Positions 1 to 5,653 are shown, counted from the stretch's first letter. The stretch is 7,013 bases of DNA from Paenibacillus sp. UBA6285 (GCA_002438345.1 DJUJ01000088.1:1-7013); one strand, 5' to 3'. A program made the numbers and translations. The notes: generated by a model from the sequence alone, not told the origin.

Positions 1-1
1 G

Positions 2-20
2 GAGTTTAAGACCTAAACTC
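2..20 (-). terminator. Possible terminator hairpin at the end of the Nudix gene
   Basis: GAGTTTA (2-8) and TAAACTC (14-20) form a perfect 7-bp inverted repeat with a 5-base loop at the very end of the window. The Nudix stop TAG (15-13) lies in the first arm as read on the minus strand. Whether a T-run follows cannot be seen because the window ends, and the stem is only moderately GC-rich. Confidence 0.3.
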
Positions 21-471
21 TAAATTTATTATTGAATAATGTTAATGGGAACTCTTTTTCAGAGATAAGATTTTCGACTATTTGTTTAATAACTTCTTTA
101 TCACGTAACTCAATTAATTCTGGAATCAGCAAATCCCGAAGTGATGACCACTTAGAATCAATTATCTCTCTTGTATCCAGAAGAAGGGAGCCCCCAATAA
201 TTTCACCAATAAAATGAAATAAAATAACCTGATGATTTGAACTGCTTATGAAATTATAAATGCCTGTTGTGCCTGTAAGTCTCACATCATAACCGGTTTC
301 TTCTTTTGCTTCTCTACGTGCTGCATCTAGAATATCTTCACCACACTCGATTCTGCCGGACGGGAAGTTCCACTTATTCTTAACAGATGCTTTGTTTTCT
401 TTGATCATCAGTACCGTTTCTTCACGTATAATCGAAACACTTACAACCATTACAATTCCGTTTTGAGTCAT
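13..471 (-). CDS. Small Nudix hydrolase
   Basis: A 152-residue single-domain protein starting MTQNGIVMVVSVSII. It has a complete Nudix box, G39-X5-E45-X7-R53-E54-A55-K56-E57-E58-T59-G60-Y61, so it should be a metal-dependent hydrolase of a nucleoside-diphosphate-linked compound. The substrate cannot be assigned; ADP-ribose, NADH, dinucleoside polyphosphates or oxidised NTPs are all possible. It lies 45 bases after the NADAR stop, with no obvious terminator or promoter between, so it may be the last gene of the NAD cluster. Its base composition is much more AT-rich than the four genes before it (15 of 60 bases G or C in 61-120, against 43 of 60 in 1681-1740), suggesting a different origin. The alternative longer start at 504 lacks a ribosome binding site. 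Confidence 0.82.
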   Translation of the reverse strand: MTQNGIVMVVSVSIIREETVLMIKENKASVKNKWNFPSGRIECGEDILDAARREAKEETGYDVRLTGTTGIYNFISSSNHQVILFHFIGEIIGGSLLLDTREIIDSKWSSLRDLLIPELIELRDKEVIKQIVENLISEKEFPLTLFNNKFRV

Positions 472-479
472 GTCAGGAA

Positions 480-488
480 CCCCCCCTT
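480..488 (-). promoter_or_regulatory. Unusual G-run ribosome binding site setting the Nudix start
   Basis: AAGGGGGGG (seven G) on the minus strand lies 8 bases before the ATG at 471. It favours this start over in-frame ATGs at 504 and 495, which would put the purine tract inside the coding region. The homopolymer is prone to length change, which could tune translation. Confidence 0.6.
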
Positions 489-516
489 CTTTCATCAATA
501 ACAATTCCGGTAGAAG

Positions 517-1068
517 TTAATCCCGCAGCAATTCGTCCCTCGCTTCGGTCAGCACGAATCCAAGTAGGTTCCTACCCCGCCATTTTACGGGATTCTCCGC
601 ATCCGGATTGGACTGGCTCATGCCTATTCCCCATATGCGATCCTGTGGGCTAGCTTCGACGAGAATACGGTTTTTCGTTGACTTGAGATATTCGCCAAGC
701 TTCGGATTCTGCGAAAATTTGGCTATATTTCCTCTTTTGACAATGTCATAGCATTCTTTATCCCAAGTGTCATTTTCGAAGTTTCTTACTGCACGCCCGT
801 AGGCTTTCATCTCCTTGGGATGCTTAGCTTTAAGGATCGCGTCCAACATTTCGTCATCTCCAAACAGTCTTGCTTTCTCGGACATCATAAACTGCTCGAC
901 ACAGGAATACTCGATCCCCTCTACCACGAAAGGACTCATCCACCATTGGCTGAAGCAGCTTTTGTCGACGCCGTCGTGCTTTGGCGGTGTATGGCCCCAG
1001 AAGAACACAAACTTGAACGTTTTGCCCGCGATATAAGCTTTTCTTAACTGCTCGATATTGTATATCAT
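517..1068 (-). CDS. NADAR-family N-glycosidase (YbiA-like, DUF1768)
   Basis: A 183-residue cytoplasmic single-domain protein of normal family length. NADAR hallmarks are visible in order: FFWG (22-25), SQWWMSPF (40-47), Y54 with the conserved E58-Q59 and MM (61-62), K65, YGRAVRNF (90-97), the KFSQNPKL stretch (117-124), LVEASPQDRIWGIG (136-149) and WRGRNLLG (163-170). NADAR proteins cleave N-glycosidic bonds in ADP-ribose-type or riboflavin-pathway nucleotides; some remove ADP-ribose from guanine bases in nucleic acids opposite DarT-type toxins. No DarT is in the window, and the NAD-gene setting favours work on ADP-ribose-linked metabolites or damaged NAD, which is inference. GGAGG at 1080-1076 lies inside the last codons of the upstream gene, 7 bases before the ATG; the 4-base ATGA overlap suggests near-equal expression with the Nudix regulator. 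Confidence 0.9.
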   Translation of the reverse strand: MIYNIEQLRKAYIAGKTFKFVFFWGHTPPKHDGVDKSCFSQWWMSPFVVEGIEYSCVEQFMMSEKARLFGDDEMLDAILKAKHPKEMKAYGRAVRNFENDTWDKECYDIVKRGNIAKFSQNPKLGEYLKSTKNRILVEASPQDRIWGIGMSQSNPDAENPVKWRGRNLLGFVLTEARDELLRD

Positions 1069-1958
1069 TGATATTCCTCCATATTTCTCCGATACAAGCG
1101 GGAAGGACGGTGTCCCGCATTTTCAGTATAATGATCGGTCTCCGCTACGAGATCCGCTACTTTACGCCGGAATGCGGCTTTCAGCAGCTCTTTGTCCAAG
1201 ATCACCTCGTAAACCTGCTGCAGATCCGTCAAAGTGAAGAGATGCGGCATCAAGTGTAGCACAATATCGGTGTAATTCACTTTTCCCCGCAGTCTCTCAA
1301 TAGCGCAAGCGATTATCTTCGCATGATCAAAAGCCAATCCGTCATTTGATACGATGGAGTATGCTGTTGACGTAGAGGCCAACTTTGACGTCATCGTCCG
1401 ACCCACAACTGCCGTAAACTCTTCTTCATTGCTGCTTAGCTTGAGCTCATATTCCTTCGTTTTCACATACCCATCCTCAATAAGCTCTTTCCGCTCGCGC
1501 AGAAGCCGATAGGTTACCTTGAACCAGGCAGCTAGGGCAGCGTCATCTCCTGCTTTCAGCTGTACCTGATCGCTGTTGATTAAGGCCATGTAGCTGCAGC
1601 TCATCACCCAGGTACGAGGGTCCCTTCCAACATCGCTGAAGGTGTACAACTGCTCCAAATATACGTCATCCACGCCGGTTTCCTCATGCAGCTCCCTCAC
1701 CGCCGCCTGCTCCGTCGTCTCGTCCGGCCGGACGAAGCCGCCCGGAAGCGCCCAATTGCCCAGGAACGGGTGACCTCCCCGCCGAATGAGCAGAATTCGC
1801 AGCTCTTTTTCCGGAAGCTTGCGGTAGCTGTCCGCCTCCGTGTTCGTGACGGTGAAAATGACCATGTCCGCCGCCACCGAAGGCCGCTCGAAATCCCCGG
1901 CACGGTACTGCTCAAAAAATTGACGTTCCGTAAGTCCATCGCGATCCAACAAATTCAT
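1065..1958 (-). CDS. NrtR-like Nudix / winged-helix regulator or ADP-ribose pyrophosphatase
   Basis: A 297-residue protein in two parts. The Nudix domain (about 25-150) carries a complete GX5EX7REUXEEXGU box: G74, E80, R88-E89-L90, E92-E93 and G95. The C-terminal part (about 205-291) matches the winged-helix domain of NrtR regulators (FTLTDLQQVYEVIL, then FRRKVADL and RPSRLYRR). NrtR proteins repress NAD genes and release DNA on binding ADP-ribose or related compounds, and many have a degraded Nudix box. The intact box here means it may also hydrolyse ADP-ribose to AMP and ribose-5-phosphate. Position within a pnuC-nadR cluster with an operator-like repeat supports autoregulation, though no binding data exist. 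The protein has a ~25-residue N-terminal extension and a ~50-residue connector. AAAGGAGG at 1975-1968 lies 9 bases before the ATG. Its stop overlaps the NADAR start (ATGA). Confidence 0.82.
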   Translation of the reverse strand: MNLLDRDGLTERQFFEQYRAGDFERPSVAADMVIFTVTNTEADSYRKLPEKELRILLIRRGGHPFLGNWALPGGFVRPDETTEQAAVRELHEETGVDDVYLEQLYTFSDVGRDPRTWVMSCSYMALINSDQVQLKAGDDAALAAWFKVTYRLLRERKELIEDGYVKTKEYELKLSSNEEEFTAVVGRTMTSKLASTSTAYSIVSNDGLAFDHAKIIACAIERLRGKVNYTDIVLHLMPHLFTLTDLQQVYEVILDKELLKAAFRRKVADLVAETDHYTENAGHRPSRLYRRNMEEYQ

Positions 1959-1985
1959 GTGTCCTTGCCTCCTTTGTTCTTTATT

Positions 1986-2996
1986 CTAGCCATACAACTC
2001 TCCGAAATAGTTCCGATAGGGCTCGAACTTTGCCAAGACCTCGCTTACTTTGTGCATTCGTTCCTCTAGGTTTCCTCGTAACGTGATATAGGGAATCCGC
2101 CGCTCTTTCAAATCCGCAATGATTTGCTTATGAAAAATATGCCGCTTCTGACCCCCGCTACGGTCCCATGTATCCTCGTAAGAAATATCATCGTCACACA
2201 GGAAAAATAGATCGTAGCGCTGCGCGTTTTCTAATGCGATCCGGGCTAAGCACTCAGGAGCCCGGCCGTGGTAATCCAATGCAAACATATATGTGGTAAT
2301 TGCATTGGTATCGACAAAGAGATATCGGTTAGCTTCCAGCAGCGCTTGCTCCTCACGTTCGATATGGCCCAAAGCGATCTCATCGAACGCTTCTAGGCTG
2401 ATTCTGCGATCTACTTGATGCTCGGTCCAGTAATCACGCCCATATTCGCTTGCAAAGGTTGTGCGATACCGCCGCGCCAGCGCTTCGGTGATTGTAGATT
2501 TGCCAGTCGACATCGCTCCCACAAAAACCACTTTCGTGATTAAACCCCTATACACGACATCACTTACAAATCCGCGGTATTTATAAGGGTCGACACGTAC
2601 CATCGTGGCCGAAATCGGCCCCCGCTCACGGGCTTCATCCACCCGCCGGTCCGCCGCACCTAAAGCGACACTCATATGCTCGCCGTAAAACTCACTGGAG
2701 TAAAAATGCGTCACTTGCTCGCCCTTCAGCAGCCCCAGAATATACTGCTCCTCTCGAATCTCATGCTCCCGATCGTTCGAATACCCGTCTGGACCGTCCC
2801 AAGCTTCGATTACCCGGACCGTCGGATAGAGCTTGCGGATCCAGTTCGCTCGGATATGAAGCGGAATCGGGGTCACCGTCGTTTCGTAGATTACCACAAT
2901 CAATTCGTCGACCTCTTGCAACGCCGTCTCGATCATGAATTGATGTCCTTTATGCAACGGGGCAAACTTCCCCAGCGTTAATCCAAGCGTCTTCAT
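1986..2996 (-). CDS. nadR: Bifunctional NMN adenylyltransferase / nicotinamide riboside kinase, NadR type
   Basis: A 336-residue cytoplasmic enzyme that phosphorylates nicotinamide riboside to NMN and joins NMN to ATP to give NAD. The N-terminal nucleotidyltransferase has GKFAPLHKGH (9-18, the HxGH class motif) and ISATMVR (128-134, the ISxTxxR motif). The C-terminal P-loop kinase has GAMSTGKST (160-168), followed by SEYGRDYW and a downstream DTNAITT stretch. Both active sites look intact. Unlike the enterobacterial three-domain NadR it starts directly at the adenylyltransferase and lacks the N-terminal helix-turn-helix repressor domain; the NrtR-like protein encoded next may supply that role. 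AAGGAGG at 3010-3004, inside the end of pnuC, lies 7 bases before the ATG, and the ATGA overlap ties it to the transporter that delivers its substrate. The next gene begins 27 bases after the stop. Confidence 0.93.
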   Translation of the reverse strand: MKTLGLTLGKFAPLHKGHQFMIETALQEVDELIVVIYETTVTPIPLHIRANWIRKLYPTVRVIEAWDGPDGYSNDREHEIREEQYILGLLKGEQVTHFYSSEFYGEHMSVALGAADRRVDEARERGPISATMVRVDPYKYRGFVSDVVYRGLITKVVFVGAMSTGKSTITEALARRYRTTFASEYGRDYWTEHQVDRRISLEAFDEIALGHIEREEQALLEANRYLFVDTNAITTYMFALDYHGRAPECLARIALENAQRYDLFFLCDDDISYEDTWDRSGGQKRHIFHKQIIADLKERRIPYITLRGNLEERMHKVSEVLAKFEPYRNYFGELYG

Positions 2997-3676
2997 GCCG
3001 ACACCTCCTTAGCCCCTTTATTCCAATTGTAATAGCCGTATGCCGCGTTAACCAGATACGCACTCCACATGACGATCATCAGCAACCCCTCGCCACTGCC
3101 TTCCAGCATCCGAATCACCCACAACAGCACCGTAAACATATTCAAAACAATATAGACCAGCCATTGTTCCTTGAATCTTCTGACCATTAAAAAGGTAGCC
3201 ACGATGGATAATACCGTCGTAATAGCATCGATATAAGGCGAGTTCTGTCCTGGGATGAACGATAGCCCGAATCCCAGTAGCAGGCAGCCTATTACGCAGA
3301 CCGCTCCGACAAGGAACAGCCACTTAAGATCCATCTGTCGCATGGATAGTTTGCCGTCTTGGCGGTTGTTTTTCCACATATAGAAACCAACGACATTCAT
3401 AGGAACAAAGAATAACAAATTCAGCATGACCTCTCCAAACAAACCGTTTATGTAAGCCAAGTATGCGTAACCGATGGTATTGTACATTCCGAAAACATAA
3501 CTCATCAGGTTTCCTTTCGCCGCGAGCACCACACACAGCACCCCGGTGATAAAGACCGTAAAACCGAATAAGGAATCTTTAGAAATAACCGTAAACGCAA
3601 CAGCAATAGAGGTAAACAAAACTAGCCATACGATTTCAAACAGATTCCAGCCACCCCATGTTTTATCCACTTTCAT
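2993..3676 (-). CDS. pnuC: Nicotinamide riboside transporter, PnuC family
   Basis: A very hydrophobic 227-residue protein with seven or eight membrane-spanning stretches, ending in a short basic cytoplasmic tail (YYNWNKGAKEVSA). The order of segments, the aromatic-rich stretches MYNTIGYAYLAYI, FYMWKNN and WLVYIVLNMFTVLLWVIRM, and the length fit PnuC, which moves nicotinamide riboside by facilitated diffusion and relies on phosphorylation inside the cell to trap it. The next gene encodes exactly that kinase (NadR), which supports riboside rather than NMN or thiamine as substrate; the thiamine-type PnuT relative is the main alternative. It is first in the cluster, just after the regulated promoter. 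Its stop overlaps the nadR start (ATGA), and the nadR ribosome binding site lies within its last codons, which suggests coupled translation. The ATG chosen is 12 codons inside a longer frame, on ribosome-binding-site grounds. Confidence 0.85.
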   Translation of the reverse strand: MKVDKTWGGWNLFEIVWLVLFTSIAVAFTVISKDSLFGFTVFITGVLCVVLAAKGNLMSYVFGMYNTIGYAYLAYINGLFGEVMLNLLFFVPMNVVGFYMWKNNRQDGKLSMRQMDLKWLFLVGAVCVIGCLLLGFGLSFIPGQNSPYIDAITTVLSIVATFLMVRRFKEQWLVYIVLNMFTVLLWVIRMLEGSGEGLLMIVMWSAYLVNAAYGYYNWNKGAKEVSA

Positions 3677-3687
3677 CCTCTCCCTTT
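3677..3687 (-). promoter_or_regulatory. Ribosome binding site of pnuC (sets the start)
   Basis: AAAGGGAGAGG on the minus strand ends directly before the ATG at 3676; the GGGAG core is 3 bases away, which is tight. A GTG two codons further (3670) would have better spacing. The upstream in-frame ATG at 3712 has no purine-rich site before it. The start is therefore most likely 3676, with 3670 possible. Confidence 0.55.
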
Positions 3688-3733
3688 CATTAAATTTCCG
3701 AACCTTCACCATTCAGTTTACTGTTAGTAACTT

Positions 3734-3762
3734 TTTGATATTAACATTTTGTTAATATCAAA
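3734..3762. promoter_or_regulatory. Operator-like perfect inverted repeat at the pnuC promoter
   Basis: Arms TTTGATATTAAC (3734-3745) and GTTAATATCAAA (3751-3762) are perfect 12-bp complements around a 5-base spacer. The repeat covers the end of the -10 and the predicted transcription start. Length and symmetry fit a dimeric repressor, and a candidate repressor (the NrtR-like protein) is encoded third in the same cluster. A smaller inverted repeat, TTACT-GTT-AGTAA (3718-3730), follows 3 bases away and may be a half-site or a second contact. A hairpin role is less likely because the stem is AT-rich and has no T-run. Confidence 0.6.
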
Positions 3763-3789
3763 TATAACAAAAAGGCAAGGAAGATGCAA
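3761..3789 (-). promoter_or_regulatory. Promoter of the NAD-salvage cluster
   Basis: On the minus strand, TTGCAT (3789-3784) is separated by 17 bases from TATATT (3766-3761). The -10 matches the sigma-A consensus at 5/6 and the -35 at 3/6, with ideal spacing. The predicted start lies near 3755, about 80 bases before the chosen pnuC start. The -10 directly abuts and overlaps the inverted repeat at 3734-3762, so a protein bound there would block RNA polymerase. No other promoter is apparent before the downstream genes, so this one probably drives the whole cluster. Confidence 0.5.
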
Positions 3790-3795
3790 TCATAA

Positions 3796-3816
3796 AAGTG
3801 AAAATAATTTCCACTT
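3796..3816. repeat. Near-perfect 21-bp palindrome upstream of pnuC promoter
   Basis: Arms AAGTGAAAAT (3796-3805) and ATTTCCACTT (3807-3816) pair around a single central base with one mismatch in ten. It sits 7 bases upstream of the proposed -35 of the NAD-cluster promoter, a usual place for an accessory regulator site. Its sequence differs from the operator-like repeat at 3734-3762, so if functional it would bind a different protein. It is AT-rich and could be chance. Confidence 0.3.
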
Positions 3817-3941
3817 ATAATCTGGCCCTAGCCCATTGGCTCATGTTGGTGTTTAACATAGCAAGCCTAAGAAGCAGGGTTGTCCATTGTCGGTATCCCC
3901 TTCCTTAGCATAATCCTTTTTCGAGAATCGGCAATCGGTAC

Positions 3942-3976
3942 ATATTCTTGACAATGATTTCTGACAAGAATATAAG
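3942..3976 (+). promoter_or_regulatory. Orphan plus-strand sigma-A-like promoter in a 32-bp palindrome
   Basis: On the plus strand TTGACA (3948-3953) is followed after 17 bases by TATAAG (3971-3976): a perfect -35, ideal spacing and a 5/6 -10. The same bases form an inverted repeat, arms 3942-3953 (ATATTCTTGACA) and 3962-3973 (TGACAAGAATAT), with one mismatch in 12 and an 8-base spacer. No credible plus-strand gene follows; the nearest frame is 27 codons from 4023 and has no ribosome binding site. It could start a small or antisense RNA towards the fucosidase 3' end, be a protein-binding site, or be chance. Confidence 0.4.
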
Positions 3977-3986
3977 CTGACAAAGG

Positions 3987-4010
3987 AAAAAACCCGCGAT
4001 TTACGCGGGT
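3987..4010 (-). terminator. Intrinsic terminator
   Basis: On the minus strand, ACCCGCG-TAAAT-CGCGGGT forms a 7-bp GC-rich stem with a 5-base loop, followed by a T-run of about six (3992-3987). This is the textbook intrinsic terminator. It lies ~175 bases after the fucosidase stop and before the NAD-cluster promoter, so it insulates the two units. The T-run is on the minus-strand side only, so it acts on leftward transcription. Confidence 0.85.
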
Positions 4011-4186
4011 AGGCGTTCGAACATGTACTTGTCATCCGGCTACTCTTTTTCTCTGCTGCTGCGCTCGTATTATTGCCCACAGGCCCCATCGTATAATGAT
4101 ACATGATTTTGAACAATTAGAAATTCCCTAGCCCCAACGCTGAAGCAACTGGCCTATTTTTAGCTTAAAGCTAAGAATCTTATCAT

Positions 4187-5602
4187 TCACTTTGCCTCCT
4201 CGCCCTTCTGCATGCGGAAAACATGGGCGATCGGAGCCTGCCCGTTCAATTCGCAATCCGGAAGCGTGATCGAGATTCCTTCCGGCGTACGCTCAACCTT
4301 CAGCAAAGCGTCGCTTCCGACAAGCTCGATGCCTGAAACGGGCTCCTGATAAGGAATATGAACGATCTTGGCTACGGCTTCATCTGCGCTTTCATACAAG
4401 TACGTACAGTATACGGTATTCCCTTTCGAGGTGAACGCGCAGGAACCGGCAAAATACGGCCCGCACACGCGTGTGCCGTATACCGCTTCACCATAAACCT
4501 TCATCCATGCGCCCAACTCATTGATACTCTTAACCGCCCCAGCCGGCAATCGTCCGTCGGGCTGAGGACCTACGTTAAGCGCCAAATTGCCGCCTTTTGA
4601 TACGACTTCCATCAGAATGCGAACGAGCTCTCTCCCTGATTTATACTGGTCATCGTATTTGAAAGCCCACTGTGTGCCGATCGTAATGCAGCTTTCCCAC
4701 GGCACGTTCAGCGGACGCTCCGGAATCGTTTGCTCCGGCGTCACGTAATTTTCGTAAGGCCCTCCGACTGTACGATCCGCGGATAGTAGCCACGGCTGCG
4801 TTTGACGGGCGCGCTCGACGACCTCACCCAACCGAATGTCCTGCTTTACCTGGTCACTATCTTTTACCCAGCCCGCATCCAGCCACAAAATATCGATCCG
4901 GCCGTAACGGCTCATCAGCTCCATGATTTGCTCATGGGTGAAATCGACGAATTGCTCCCACAGCCACGGATATTCCTCGGGGGAGTACGAAGGCCCTCTC
5001 CACGTATTGCTGCCCCGCTCCATTCCTGGCGCCCAGTAATACGGCGATTGCCAATCCGCCTTCGAGAAATATGCGGCGATCGCAAGCCCCTTGCTGCGGA
5101 AAGCGTCAAACACATGCTTGCAAACGTCGGCATAGCGATGTGCATGAAACGGCGTTTCGGAGCCAGTAATTCGGTAATTCGTCGTATGTGTGTCCCACAT
5201 GCAATATCCGTCGTGATGCTTTGTCGTAAAAATCAAATATTTGAACCCGCCTTCGGCAGCGATTTCCGCCCATAGCTCCGGCTGGAAGCGGAACGGATTA
5301 AATGTGCGGTTGAGTCCGAAATATTCGCGCTTCATCTCTTCGTAGTCGCTCGTCCAGTCGACATCTTTACGCGCCCAATCACCGTCTTCGTCGCTGAGAA
5401 TCCATGACTCGACCTCGATCTGCGAATAAGGTCCCCAATGCATCATTAGGGCCAATTTCTGATCCTTGAACCATTCCAAACTTTCCAGCGTAATTGGATT
5501 TTCCGGCTTCACCCAATTCGTCTCGCTGCTGTAACCGTGGACGCCTTCTTTCAGTTCCGGCGCATCTGCTTGCTGAAGTTCCTTGATTTCCATATCGTTC
5601 AT
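4187..5602 (-). CDS. Alpha-L-fucosidase, GH29 family
   Basis: A 471-residue retaining glycosidase expected to release terminal L-fucose from oligosaccharides. GH29 signatures are seen in order: MMHWGPYS (about 53-60), FTTKHHDGYCMWD (about 125-137), DILWLDAGW with the probable nucleophile Asp at about 242, then TPEQ and PWESC (about 288-304), and NLALNVGPQPDG (about 339-350). A short beta-rich C-terminal region follows. The family assignment and nucleophile position come from knowledge of GH29. There is no signal peptide or membrane segment, so it should act in the cytoplasm on imported oligosaccharides, although no transporter is in the window. The start is set by the AAGGAGG site 7 bases upstream. 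The preceding SLH gene is separated by a hairpin, so co-transcription is uncertain. Linkage preference (1,2 versus 1,3/1,4) cannot be read from the sequence. Confidence 0.92.
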   Translation of the reverse strand: MNDMEIKELQQADAPELKEGVHGYSSETNWVKPENPITLESLEWFKDQKLALMMHWGPYSQIEVESWILSDEDGDWARKDVDWTSDYEEMKREYFGLNRTFNPFRFQPELWAEIAAEGGFKYLIFTTKHHDGYCMWDTHTTNYRITGSETPFHAHRYADVCKHVFDAFRSKGLAIAAYFSKADWQSPYYWAPGMERGSNTWRGPSYSPEEYPWLWEQFVDFTHEQIMELMSRYGRIDILWLDAGWVKDSDQVKQDIRLGEVVERARQTQPWLLSADRTVGGPYENYVTPEQTIPERPLNVPWESCITIGTQWAFKYDDQYKSGRELVRILMEVVSKGGNLALNVGPQPDGRLPAGAVKSINELGAWMKVYGEAVYGTRVCGPYFAGSCAFTSKGNTVYCTYLYESADEAVAKIVHIPYQEPVSGIELVGSDALLKVERTPEGISITLPDCELNGQAPIAHVFRMQKGEEAK

Positions 5603-5609
5603 CGGGTTG

Positions 5610-5616
5610 CCTCCTT
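5610..5616 (-). promoter_or_regulatory. Ribosome binding site that sets the fucosidase start
   Basis: On the minus strand AAGGAGG lies 7 bases before the ATG at 5602. It decides against an in-frame ATG 10 codons upstream (5632), which has no such site. The roughly 50 bases between the preceding hairpin and this start show no convincing -35/-10 pair. Confidence 0.8.
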
Positions 5617-5653
5617 CGGTTCTCCGCGTCACATCAAAGTAAAATTATTACTT

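Larger units (their letters stand above)
3713..4186. other. Long non-coding gap between fucosidase and NAD cluster
   Basis: I see no convincing protein gene in these ~470 bases. The gap holds a minus-strand intrinsic terminator (3987-4010), a plus-strand promoter-like element inside a palindrome (3942-3976), a second near-palindrome (3796-3816), and the pnuC promoter with its operator-like repeat (3734-3789). A small inverted repeat, TTAGCTT-A-AAGCTAA (4160-4174), lies just after the fucosidase stop but has no T-tail. The stretch 4011-4159 shows nothing recognisable. An 87-codon minus-strand frame (3853-4116) starts with TTG, lacks a ribosome binding site, resembles no family I know and contains the terminator, so I do not call it. 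Confidence 0.7.

Noticed and set aside
517..1068. A DarT/NADAR toxin-antitoxin pair
   Set aside because: NADAR proteins can counter DarT-type DNA ADP-ribosyltransferases, but no ADP-ribosyltransferase-like gene adjoins; both neighbours are Nudix proteins.
854..1120. An open minus-strand frame overlapping the end of the Nudix-HTH gene and the start of the NADAR gene
   Set aside because: It is an out-of-frame shadow; both real genes have intact family motifs across the region.
4023..4106. A 27-codon plus-strand frame (MYLSSGYSFSLLL...) downstream of the orphan promoter
   Set aside because: No ribosome binding site precedes the ATG and the peptide shows no convincing signal or membrane pattern.
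3853..4116. An 87-codon minus-strand open frame in the gap before pnuC
   Set aside because: It starts with TTG without a ribosome binding site, contains the intrinsic terminator and a palindrome, and has a Cys/Ser-rich composition resembling no family I know.
4160..4174. Hairpin just after the fucosidase as its terminator
   Set aside because: The stem is short and AT-rich with A-rich rather than T-rich sequence after it on the minus strand; the hairpin at 3987-4010 is far better.
4802..5275. A 157-codon plus-strand frame inside the fucosidase
   Set aside because: It lies antisense to the catalytic core of GH29, where the minus-strand protein carries all conserved motifs; no ribosome binding site or recognisable domain.
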